DNA of 59,390 nt, from contig JAFQDD010000013.1 in the NCBI GenBank assembly GCA_017416145.1, positions 1-59,390 on the forward strand, given 5' to 3'. Shown piece by piece: positions 25,627-33,529 of this stretch (within the stretch, counting starts at the first letter, position 1; each line of letters opens with the position of its first letter). The notes under the pieces are model-generated. The model made no database searches, had not been told where the DNA came from, and was given only the letters and a program-made list of their open reading frames with translations. The stretch comes from Spirochaetaceae bacterium (GTDB taxonomy: Bacteria > Spirochaetota > Spirochaetia > Treponematales > Treponemataceae). Both the position numbers and the translations under genes were made by a program.

Positions 25627-28456
25627 AAAGACTTTCTTCCAAAGGTTTAGAGAAATAGAAACCTTGAATCGTATCACATTCATTTTCTTTCAAAAACAAA
25701 AATTGGTCTTCAGTCTCTACACCTTCTGCAACTGTTCTCATACCAAGTTCTTTTGCCAAAGCCAAAATACACTGAATAACGCTTTTTGATCTTTCAATTT
25801 CATTATTCGTTCTGAAAAAAACTTGGTCGATTTTGATAACATCGAATTTCATTTCTTTTATGAGATTTAGAGATGAATATCCACTTCCAAAATCGTCAAT
25901 GGAAACTGAAAATCCGTATCCGTGCAAACCTTCGATTAAGGTTAAAAGTAATTTTTGATTTGCGGAAAAAGCAGATTCTGTAATTTCAATTTCCAACAGA
26001 TATGGAGGAATATTGTATTTTCCGGCAATTTCTGCAAGATTTTTTGCAAAATTTTGGTTAAACATATGAACACGAGAAAAGTTTGTGGAAATTGGAACTG
26101 GTTTAATTCCTTTTGAAATTTGATTTGCCAAAACTTTACAAGCTTCTTCAAAGATGTACATATCCAATTTCAAAATAAAGCCGTTTCTTTCAAAAAGTGG
26201 AATAAAAACATCTGGGGAAACTATAGAGTCTTCATTTTTTTTCCAGCGAACCAAAGCTTCTGCTCCAACAGGTTTTTCTGATGTACAACAATATTTTGGC
26301 TGGAAGAAAGCTACAAATTCTCTATTTGCCAAAGCTCTTTCCATTTCTGATGACATTATGCTTTCTTGAATCAGTTTTGCATTTAATTCATAATCGTAAT
26401 ACCCAATGTATTTTGTAGAACTTGCTTTCACAGTTCTAAGAGCCGCATTTGAGTAGTCTCGCATTTTTGCAGGTTCTGATATACCATTTGACAAGCGATA
26501 AACCCCAAAATTGATGAATATTTTGTAGTTACTGTATAAACTTTGGATTTCTTTTTTGATTTTTTCGATAATATCTTCTACTCGTACAGTTTTTTCGTTG
26601 ATAAGTAGCACAAAATGGTCGCTATTTAAGTGAGCACAAAGTTCATCCTTTGGACAAAATTTGGTACAGATTCTAGCGATGTTTTTTAATAATTCGTCTC
26701 CTGCTGCAAATCCAAACAAAGCGTTAAAATGTTCAAAATGTCTAATATCAAAAGAAATCAAAGCATAAGTGTCACAGGAGGATTTTTCAAGTTTTTTTGA
26801 TAGAAGCCAGTCAAAACCGTCTTTGCTAAGGAGGTTAGTTAAACTGTCAGTAAATAATTGTTTTTGTAAAGATTGAGAATATCTAATTCGTTTTGTAAGT
26901 AAAACTGAAACAACAGTTGTGCTTAGTAAAATCAAGATGAGAATTGTGAGAATTATTGGACTTGGAATCAATTCTATAATATCAATAAGATTTGAAATAT
27001 TAGTGTTTACACTGTGAATCGAAGATTGAATTAGCAAATTAGTTTTTGTAGAGCTTTCAATATTGTACAGTGCTTTATTGAAAATCGAAGTTAATTCCTC
27101 TGGCAAAAGATTTGATATGCAAACTTTTAGGTCTATAGGATTTTCTTGAAGAGTAATTCCGTAAAGATTTGAATATTTGTAATTTTGTAAATAATAATGG
27201 GCTGTGTAGGTGTTTGTAATCAAAAAACTAATTTCATCTTTTTTTACTGCGTCTAGAGCATCTTGCACTGAAGAATATCGCACTAAATCATAATTGGAAA
27301 TTCCTGAAATTGGATTGTAAGTTTTTTGACTGTGAACAACTCCAACTTTTTTCGTGTGATTTGATACAGTATTTTTTTTGATAATTTGTACTGGCAGTGA
27401 AATAATTGGACTTGTAATGTACAAATCATTTTGTTTTGCTGAAATTGAATTGCCTTCGTAAAGAGAAATAATATCAACTTTTTTTTGTAAAATTAATGAT
27501 AAAGCTTCTTCTGTGGTTTTGCATTTTACATAGTTAAATTTTATTCCTGTAATACGTGAAATTTCATCAAAAATATTTCTGATGTATCCAGAAAATTCTC
27601 CTGTTTTTTTGTCTTCCATTTCTAAAGGACACCAAAGAGGCGACCAAGCCACATTTAGGGTTTGCAAAGAATTGATTATTTCTAGTTCATTTTCTGTGTA
27701 AATCTCTGCGGCTTTTGCAAGAAGTTCGTATTTTTGGGCTAATTCATTGGAAAAGTTTGGATTTTCAAAATTTATAGAAAAAAGTGCATAATTCATTTCT
27801 TCTAATAAATCTTCTCGATTTTTGTTAATGGCAAAATAAAACGGTTGTGGTGAAAATTCTGCAATAATCTTGAATGAGGATGTATCTGGTAAAGTTCCAG
27901 AAATTGCAGCATCCACATAGTTATCATTTAACATTTTTTCAAGTATGTAAGTGTTTTCACAGCCGATGAGTTTGTGATTTCCAAAATTATTTTCTTTTGC
28001 AAAGTCATAATAGGCAGCCACGTTGAAAGAATTGTCCAAAACAGAGATTTTTAGATTTTCTTGGTCTTTGAAATTTTCTGAGTTTAGAGAACTTCCTTTT
28101 ATGGTATACAAATATCGATATGCTGTTCCAAGAGGAAATTCTGGAAAATTAAATTTTAAAACTCGTTCATCAGATTGGATAATGCAGCCTAGAACATCAA
28201 TTTTTCCATTTTCAAGCATTTCCATACAATTATCAAAAGAATCTAGGATAAAATTATATTTCCAGTCTGTATATTCTGAAATTTCCTGCAAATAATCGTA
28301 GTTAAAGCCAAAGGGAGAACCAGAATCTGTAATTTCTTGATATTTTGATTGGATGTACCAACCTACGTTTATAGTTTTTTCTTCAGAAAAACCTAAAAAA
28401 GGTATCATAAAAATGAGAAATATAAAAACGATTTTGGATATAACTTTTCCCTTCAT
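25586..28456 (-). CDS. Membrane c-di-GMP phosphodiesterase with two solute-binding sensor domains
   Basis: A 956-residue protein: signal peptide, two tandem periplasmic SBP_bac_3-like domains (about 28-250 and 262-485), one membrane helix (about 497-521), a GGDEF-like domain and an EAL domain. The GGDEF signature is degenerate (LNSDHF), so cyclase activity is unlikely. The EAL domain keeps EALVRW, EIEITES, DDFGSGYSSL, KIDQVFF and AEGVET, so it should hydrolyse c-di-GMP. Small ligands such as amino acids may be sensed in the periplasm. It starts without a Shine-Dalgarno sequence, with a promoter ending 6 nt before the ATG. Confidence 0.88.
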   Translation of the reverse strand: MKGKVISKIVFIFLIFMIPFLGFSEEKTINVGWYIQSKYQEITDSGSPFGFNYDYLQEISEYTDWKYNFILDSFDNCMEMLENGKIDVLGCIIQSDERVLKFNFPEFPLGTAYRYLYTIKGSSLNSENFKDQENLKISVLDNSFNVAAYYDFAKENNFGNHKLIGCENTYILEKMLNDNYVDAAISGTLPDTSSFKIIAEFSPQPFYFAINKNREDLLEEMNYALFSINFENPNFSNELAQKYELLAKAAEIYTENELEIINSLQTLNVAWSPLWCPLEMEDKKTGEFSGYIRNIFDEISRITGIKFNYVKCKTTEEALSLILQKKVDIISLYEGNSISAKQNDLYITSPIISLPVQIIKKNTVSNHTKKVGVVHSQKTYNPISGISNYDLVRYSSVQDALDAVKKDEISFLITNTYTAHYYLQNYKYSNLYGITLQENPIDLKVCISNLLPEELTSIFNKALYNIESSTKTNLLIQSSIHSVNTNISNLIDIIELIPSPIILTILILILLSTTVVSVLLTKRIRYSQSLQKQLFTDSLTNLLSKDGFDWLLSKKLEKSSCDTYALISFDIRHFEHFNALFGFAAGDELLKNIARICTKFCPKDELCAHLNSDHFVLLINEKTVRVEDIIEKIKKEIQSLYSNYKIFINFGVYRLSNGISEPAKMRDYSNAALRTVKASSTKYIGYYDYELNAKLIQESIMSSEMERALANREFVAFFQPKYCCTSEKPVGAEALVRWKKNEDSIVSPDVFIPLFERNGFILKLDMYIFEEACKVLANQISKGIKPVPISTNFSRVHMFNQNFAKNLAEIAGKYNIPPYLLEIEITESAFSANQKLLLTLIEGLHGYGFSVSIDDFGSGYSSLNLIKEMKFDVIKIDQVFFRTNNEIERSKSVIQCILALAKELGMRTVAEGVETEDQFLFLKENECDTIQGFYFSKPLEESLFTQLLVSNDSADI

Positions 28457-28462
28457 ATAAAT

Positions 28463-28491
28463 ATTTTATCATTGAGGTATATTGATGTCTA
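28463..28491 (-). promoter_or_regulatory. Promoter with start-codon-abutting geometry (EAL gene)
   Basis: Minus strand: TAGACA, 17-nt spacer, TAAAAT, ATTTAT, then ATG at 28456. Confidence 0.55.
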
Positions 28492-28538
28492 AGAAAATAT
28501 TTTATTTTTTGTGAAGATATTATAATTACTATGTGTAG

Positions 28539-28575
28539 AAAAAAAAGAGCCACCTAACAAGATTTAGGTAGCTCT
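28539..28575 (-). terminator. Intrinsic terminator of the DEAD helicase/ABC-F transcript
   Basis: Read on the minus strand, AGAGCTACCTAA pairs with TTAGGTGGCTCT (one wobble) around a 6-nt loop and is followed by eight T residues. Confidence 0.88.
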
Positions 28576-28591
28576 GTAAAATTTAAATCAA

Positions 28592-30241
28592 TTAGATTCT
28601 GTATTTGATTTTCTTTCCAGTTCCTTCGTACATTTGTTTACGAAGTTCAGAAACTTGTTCATCTTTGATGTAATCATCAAATGCCATCATTCTGTCGATT
28701 ACACCGTTTGGTGTAATTTCGATAATGCGGTTTGCAATAGATTGAATGAACTCGTGGTCGTGGCTGGTAAATAGTACAACGCCACCAAAAGCGATAAGTC
28801 CTTCGTTCAAAGATTGGATAGCTTCCAAGTCAAGGTGATTTGTTGGGTCGTCCATTGTAAGAACGTTTGATCCAGAAAGCATCAATTTTGAAAGCATACA
28901 GCGAACTTTTTCACCACCAGAAAGGATTTTTACTTTTTTTAGAGATTCGTCTCCTGTGAATAGCATACGACCTAAGAATCCACGAACGTAAGCGTCGTCT
29001 TGTTCTTTTGAGTATTGTTTTAGCCAATCTGTAATGTTGTAGTCGTTGTTAAAACTTTCTGCATTATCACGAGGTAGGTAAGCTTGGCTTGTGGTTTGTC
29101 CCCAGTAATAATCTCCAGAATCAGCTTTTTTCACACCGTTTATGATGTCGAAAAGTGCTGTAATTGAATTGTGTTCAATACCAACAAAAGCGATTTTGTC
29201 TGTTCTGTTTACTGTTAAGTCAAAATCTTTTAGAAGTTGGATTCCGTCTTCTGTGTAGTTTAATTTTTTGATTGTTAAAACGTTGTTACCAATTTCTCTA
29301 TCCATTTTGAAGTTTACATAAGGGAATTTTCGAGAAGTAACTGGTAAACCTTCAACTTCTTGTGCAAGTTTGTCGTAAACTTTTTTACGGCTTGTGGCTT
29401 GGCGACTTTTTGCAGCGTTTGAACTAAAGCGAAGAATGAACTCTTTTAAGTCTTTCATTTTGTCTTCGTTTTTCTTTTGTTGATCTTTAGCTTGTTTTTG
29501 AAGAATTTGGCTCATTTGATACCAGAAATCGTAGTTTCCTGTAAACTGAGTGATTTTTCCAAAGTCAATATCACAAATTGTTGTACAAACTGTGTTCAAA
29601 AAGTGACGGTCGTGGCTAACTACAATAACTGTATTTGGGAAATCCATCAAAAAGTTTTCTAGCCAAGTGATAGATTCAATGTCCAAACCGTTGGTAGGTT
29701 CGTCCAAAAGCAAAATGTCTGGTTCACCGAAAATTGCCTGTGCAAGTAAAACCCGCACTTTTTGGCTTTCATCAAGTTCGCTCATCATAGAATCGTGATA
29801 TTCTTCTTCAAGACCAAGGCCAGAAAGCATTTGCTCAATTTGATTTTCAGCTTCGTACCCTCCAAGTTCGCCAAATTCTGCTTCAAGTTCGGCAGATTTT
29901 ATTCCGTCTTCTTCTGTAAAATCTTCCTTTGCATAAATTTCATCACGAGCTTTTGAACATTCGTAAAGTTTTGGGTGCCCCATCATAACTGTGTCTTTTA
30001 CAGAGTATTCGTCAAAGGCAAAGTGGTCTTGTTTTAACACAGCCATTCTTTCACCAGGAGTCATAATAATCTGGCCTGAATCGTGTTCTAGTTCGCCGTC
30101 AAGAACTTTTAAGAAAGTTGATTTTCCAGCTCCGTTGGCACCAATAATGCCGTAACAGTTGCCTGGAGTAAATTTTAGGTTTACATCTTTGAAAAGTGTT
30201 CTTTCACCAAATTTTAGACTTACGTCTGAAACTGTAATCAT
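28592..30241 (-). CDS. ABC-F family ATPase (YbiT-like)
   Basis: A 549-residue protein with two ABC ATPase domains and no membrane segment. The first Walker A is GANGAGKST with an altered signature LDESQK; the second half has GIEHNSITA in place of a clear P-loop and a canonical LSGGEK signature. Both D-loops are visible (DEPTNGLD, DDPTNHLD), as is a charged linker between domains. ABC-F proteins act on the ribosome as translation factors or for antibiotic protection; the YbiT branch is likely. The start has TTGAGG upstream. It follows the DEAD-box gene by 36 nt. Confidence 0.87.
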   Translation of the reverse strand: MITVSDVSLKFGERTLFKDVNLKFTPGNCYGIIGANGAGKSTFLKVLDGELEHDSGQIIMTPGERMAVLKQDHFAFDEYSVKDTVMMGHPKLYECSKARDEIYAKEDFTEEDGIKSAELEAEFGELGGYEAENQIEQMLSGLGLEEEYHDSMMSELDESQKVRVLLAQAIFGEPDILLLDEPTNGLDIESITWLENFLMDFPNTVIVVSHDRHFLNTVCTTICDIDFGKITQFTGNYDFWYQMSQILQKQAKDQQKKNEDKMKDLKEFILRFSSNAAKSRQATSRKKVYDKLAQEVEGLPVTSRKFPYVNFKMDREIGNNVLTIKKLNYTEDGIQLLKDFDLTVNRTDKIAFVGIEHNSITALFDIINGVKKADSGDYYWGQTTSQAYLPRDNAESFNNDYNITDWLKQYSKEQDDAYVRGFLGRMLFTGDESLKKVKILSGGEKVRCMLSKLMLSGSNVLTMDDPTNHLDLEAIQSLNEGLIAFGGVVLFTSHDHEFIQSIANRIIEITPNGVIDRMMAFDDYIKDEQVSELRKQMYEGTGKKIKYRI

Positions 30242-30277
30242 TTATTTTTCCTCAACTAATGTATTTTTTGTAGTAAA

Positions 30278-32020
30278 TTATTTTTTCTTTTTGCCAAAAA
30301 GTTTTTGAATAATTCCCAAAAGCCCAGCACTACCTTTTTTTGCAGGTTCTTGATTTTTTCCCTTTCGTGGAATGTTGTCAAAATCTCTTGGTTTTCCGCC
30401 ACCTAAAGTTGTGCCTTTTGGTGCAGTTGGATGTTTTGCTGGAACCACATTCTTAGCATTTTTCTTGTTGTTTTTCCTTCCAGAAGATTTTTTACTAGCA
30501 TTGCTGTGATTTGTAGATTTTCCGCTTGAATAAGAACTTTCGCTGTAAGAAGCTCTTTCAGAAGTTTCGCCTCCAGCGTATTTTTCTTTATAAAGTTTCA
30601 TGCGCTCTTCAAAAGAAAGTTTAGACAAATCTTGTTCAAAGTTAGCTTTTTCTCGGCTTCGGTTGTATGGCTGCTTTCCATTTTTGTTGTATTTTGAACC
30701 TTTTTTTCCTTTCCCTTGATATTCACCGTTTCCTCGGTTTTCACTAGATTTATAACCAGATTTTTCGCCGTAGCGACCTTTCCCTTGGTAGTTACCTCTG
30801 TCTCGATTGTTTTTGCGGTTTTCTCGGTTGTTGTCAAAATCTGCGTCGTAGCGGTCTGTTTTAATGTACATTCCAGCACTGGCATCATCTAACATCATTT
30901 CTGGAGCTGCCATTGTGGCAGGAATTGCATAACCAACATAGCGTTCAATGGCTGGAAGATTGTAAACATCTTGTTCTGAACAGAAGGTGTAAGCTTTCCC
31001 AGATTTTCCGGCTCGAGCTGTACGACCAATTCTGTGAACATAGTTTTCTGCTTCACTTGGAAGGTCATAGTTTATAACCATTGCTAAATCATCAACATCA
31101 ATTCCACGAGCTGCCACATCTGTTGCAACTAAACATTTTAAAGTGCCTTCTTTGAAAGATTTTAGAACAGCAAGACGTTTTGATTGTGGCAAATCCCCAA
31201 TAATGTATTCAGCTTCAATTCCGTTGATTTTTAGACGTTTTGCAATTACTTCTGAAGAACGTTTTGTATTACAGAAGATAATTACACTGGCTGGATTTTC
31301 ATTTTTTAAGATACCAACCAAAAGTTTTGTTTTTTCGTCGCTGGAAACGTGAAGAAGAACTTGGTCAATTTCATCGATAGTAATGTGTTCTGCTTCGATG
31401 GTTACTTCTTTTGCATCTTCTGTGTATTCCCAAGCAAGATTTTTTACGTAAGTATTTAGTGTTGCACTAAAAAGCATTGTTTGGCGTTCTTTTACAGGTG
31501 GAAGGATTTTTATCAATTTTCGTAAATCTGGATAAAATCCCATATCAAACATACGGTCTGCTTCATCAACTACCAAAAAAGCCACAGAGGATAAATCCAT
31601 TGTTCCTGATTCACACAAATCAATTACACGACCTGGAGTACCAACTAAAATATCAATGTTTTTTTGAAGTAGGGCAGTTTGTTTTTCATAGCCTACGCCA
31701 CCGTAAAAACTTCCTGTTTTTAAGTTTGTTCCAGAAATAAGGGTTTTGGCTTCTTCTTCAACTTGAACAGCTAATTCTCTAGTTGGCACCATAATTAGGG
31801 CTTTTTTTCCAGCTAGTTCTTCTTTTGTTAAAAGTTGTTGCAACATTAAAACAAGATAAGATGCTGTTTTACCAGTTCCTGTCTGAGATTGAACGTATAA
31901 GTCATCTCCAGATAATCCGCAAGTTAAAACCTGCTCTTGCACAGGAGTACATTTTTCGTATCCTGCTGCTTCAAGACCTTTCATTAAGTCTTGATTTAAG
32001 TTTAGTTCACTAAAATTCAT
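30278..32020 (-). CDS. DEAD-box RNA helicase
   Basis: A 580-residue helicase: Q-motif KCTPVQEQ, motif I SQTGTGKT, Ia PTRELAVQ, Ib GTPGR, II VVDEADRMF, III SAT, V TDVAARGIDV and VI HRIGRTARAG. Residues after about 390 form a basic Asn/Gly/Lys/Arg-rich tail (many GNYQGKGRYGEK-like stretches), typical of RNA-binding tails in RhlE/CsdA-type helicases, so roles in ribosome assembly or cold adaptation are plausible. TGAGG lies 5 nt before the ATG. Its 5' region contains a repeated 15-mer and lies next to a GC-rich structured element. Confidence 0.93.
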   Translation of the reverse strand: MNFSELNLNQDLMKGLEAAGYEKCTPVQEQVLTCGLSGDDLYVQSQTGTGKTASYLVLMLQQLLTKEELAGKKALIMVPTRELAVQVEEEAKTLISGTNLKTGSFYGGVGYEKQTALLQKNIDILVGTPGRVIDLCESGTMDLSSVAFLVVDEADRMFDMGFYPDLRKLIKILPPVKERQTMLFSATLNTYVKNLAWEYTEDAKEVTIEAEHITIDEIDQVLLHVSSDEKTKLLVGILKNENPASVIIFCNTKRSSEVIAKRLKINGIEAEYIIGDLPQSKRLAVLKSFKEGTLKCLVATDVAARGIDVDDLAMVINYDLPSEAENYVHRIGRTARAGKSGKAYTFCSEQDVYNLPAIERYVGYAIPATMAAPEMMLDDASAGMYIKTDRYDADFDNNRENRKNNRDRGNYQGKGRYGEKSGYKSSENRGNGEYQGKGKKGSKYNKNGKQPYNRSREKANFEQDLSKLSFEERMKLYKEKYAGGETSERASYSESSYSSGKSTNHSNASKKSSGRKNNKKNAKNVVPAKHPTAPKGTTLGGGKPRDFDNIPRKGKNQEPAKKGSAGLLGIIQKLFGKKKK

Positions 32021-32034
32021 TTTACCTCAGGTAG

Positions 32035-32089
32035 CTTACTTCTATTCAGCTAAAACTATATTTTTTAAGGATTTCCTACTGCTATTCAG
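32035..32089 (-). repeat. Repeated 15-mer in the DEAD-box gene 5' region
   Basis: CTTACTTCTATTCAG (32035-32049) and CCTACTGCTATTCAG (32075-32089) match at 13 of 15 positions, 40 bp apart, around a TATAGT-like -10 sequence on the minus strand. They could be operator or mRNA protein-binding sites. Confidence 0.4.
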
Positions 32090-32174
32090 AAAACCGAAAA
32101 AGCAAAATTATGCAAATTAAATATACTGATTTTAGAGAGAATAGTAAAGCGGATAGACTTGTTACTAAGGAAAA

Positions 32175-32278
32175 AGCCTAGCCCTGACAGTAGGGACGGC
32201 GAAGCCGTTGCCACTTGTGGTAACGAGCCGAATAGGCGAGTCCCGAATGGCAGGTTTTCACAGGGGAAAAGGTTGCTC
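32175..32278. repeat. GC-rich multi-hairpin element, copy 1
   Basis: A 104-bp GC-rich island in AT-rich DNA. It begins GCCTAGCCC and ends GGTTGCTCC. Outer pair CCTG/CAGG (32182-32185 with 32250-32253) encloses GGGAC/GTCCC (32192-32196 with 32239-32243), which encloses three hairpins: GGC-GAA-GCC, GTTGCCAC/GTGGTAAC, and GCC/GGC. This is a four-way-junction fold. Copy 2 lies at 45168-45290 in the opposite orientation. It separates a flavoprotein gene from the DEAD-box gene. Strand of function is unknown. Confidence 0.75.
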
Positions 32279-32288
32279 CAAAAGAATA

Positions 32289-32960
32289 TTATGGAATTTG
32301 ATAATAAAGTTGTTTGGTGGTTAGACCGTTTTTTTTGGCGTTGCCTTTGCAAAAAGAAGCGTTTGCGGCTTGAACGAAAAACCAGCGAGGAATTCCTGGA
32401 GTAACATAGTTGTTAGTGGCACATTTTTCTTCGGCAATTAGGACGCCGAAATTGTCTAGAGCTTGGTTTATTGGCTTTAGTGGACCTGTGTCCATTTTCA
32501 TTTTTTTGCTGAGTAATGATATCATTTCACCACCGCTTATTCCAAGACCGGATGCAAATATTAGACCAGATTTTATTGCCCACATTCTGATTATTCGTAG
32601 GGCGATTGTGTTGTATTTTGCTTCGTAAAATCCACAGTTTACAAGGCCGTAAATTTGCAATTTGTTTTTTGCTTTTGATTTTTCCCCTTTTTTTGAATTT
32701 AGGTATTCTTCTATTTTTACGAGTTGGGTTAATAGGTGAGATGGTAAACTGTCAATGTAAAGTGGACATGCAATTATTAGTGCATCATAATTTTCTAGAT
32801 TTTCGTATTCGTTTTCTGGTAAAAAATTTGAGCGAATATTAAATGTGGCAAAATCAACGTCGGATTTTTGAGAAAGTATGGATTTTTTTAGTTGATCAAC
32901 TAATATTGACGTGGTTCCACCGTTTGGTTTTGGGCTACCTGTGATTATCATTATTTTCAT
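32289..32960 (-). CDS. NAD(P)H-dependent FMN reductase/flavodoxin-fold protein
   Basis: A 223-residue flavodoxin-like protein. The N-terminus MKIMIITGSPKPNGGTTS is the FMN phosphate-binding loop of the NADPH-dependent FMN reductase family, and ACPLYIDSLPSHL is the second flavin loop. The C-terminal 60 residues are less usual. It starts with a 4-nt ATGA overlap with the upstream flavoprotein, so the two are translated together and may form one redox unit. Confidence 0.78.
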   Translation of the reverse strand: MKIMIITGSPKPNGGTTSILVDQLKKSILSQKSDVDFATFNIRSNFLPENEYENLENYDALIIACPLYIDSLPSHLLTQLVKIEEYLNSKKGEKSKAKNKLQIYGLVNCGFYEAKYNTIALRIIRMWAIKSGLIFASGLGISGGEMISLLSKKMKMDTGPLKPINQALDNFGVLIAEEKCATNNYVTPGIPRWFFVQAANASFCKGNAKKNGLTTKQLYYQIP

Positions 32961-33460
32961 AGTATTATTCCTTTTGGTGGTAATTTTTCTTCGTAAAATT
33001 TGATAATTGAGCCTGAGCCGTTTAGGTTTTTGCAGTTGGCTTCTATCAAATCTTGAGCTATGGATTTTTCTTCTTGGGTAATTTTTTCCCCGTAAAAGTG
33101 GGCTGAAAAACTTATTTTATTTGGGTAGCGTGGAGTGTGCCGAATTTGATTGTCTCTGATTTCAAAAACTGGGAGGATATAGGAAATGCTACGGTCTAGC
33201 ACGTTTTTTATGTATGGACTATAGGAACCGTATACGCATTTTGAGATGATAACAACTTCTTCTACTTTTGATAAAACTTCTCCAAGGTTACAATGGTCGT
33301 CTTTGATTATACAATATCCTGGAGTTGCAAACCAACAACTAAAGCAACCAATGCAAGGGTGAATGTTTTGTTTTGGAGAGAAAACTATCATATCTTTTGG
33401 GAGATTTGGTAGTATTTTTTTTGCGTCTTTTTCTGAAAGGTCGTGTAGTAGAAGTTTCAT
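32957..33460 (-). CDS. Iron-sulfur flavoprotein-like NAD(P)H-dependent oxidoreductase
   Basis: A 167-residue flavodoxin-fold protein with a Cys cluster C-x2-C-x2-C-x7-C in CIGCFSCWFATPGYC (about residues 36-50) and VYGSYSPYIKN as flavin loop. Such proteins transfer electrons between pyridine nucleotide, FMN and possibly an iron-sulfur cluster. Its ribosome binding site (AGAGGA) and ATG lie inside one arm of a 16-bp perfect inverted repeat, so translation may be controlled by RNA structure. Confidence 0.72.
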   Translation of the reverse strand: MKLLLHDLSEKDAKKILPNLPKDMIVFSPKQNIHPCIGCFSCWFATPGYCIIKDDHCNLGEVLSKVEEVVIISKCVYGSYSPYIKNVLDRSISYILPVFEIRDNQIRHTPRYPNKISFSAHFYGEKITQEEKSIAQDLIEANCKNLNGSGSIIKFYEEKLPPKGIIL

Positions 33461-33509
33461 AAATCTATCCTCTGTTTTATGAAAAACTGTTTTAGAGGAT
33501 AGATTTATG
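33458..33509 (-). promoter_or_regulatory. 16-bp inverted repeat covering the RBS and start codon of the flavoprotein gene
   Basis: AGAGGATAGATTTATG is present on the plus strand at 33494-33509 and on the minus strand at 33473-33458. In the minus-strand RNA the two arms form a perfect stem with a 20-nt loop, burying AGAGGA and AUG. It lies 20 bp past the stop of the upstream GH94 gene. Confidence 0.8.
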
Positions 33510-33529
33510 TTTTTTAATATTTGGAATAT

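Noticed and set aside
32175-32278. Integron attC site
   Set aside because: GCCTAGC resembles the GCCTAAC core by one base, but the other end GGTTGCTCC does not complement it, and no integrase or cassette array is present.
32159-32404. 81-codon ORF through the GC-rich element
   Set aside because: The element is explained by base pairing, and the ORF overlaps the convincing antisense flavoprotein coding sequence.
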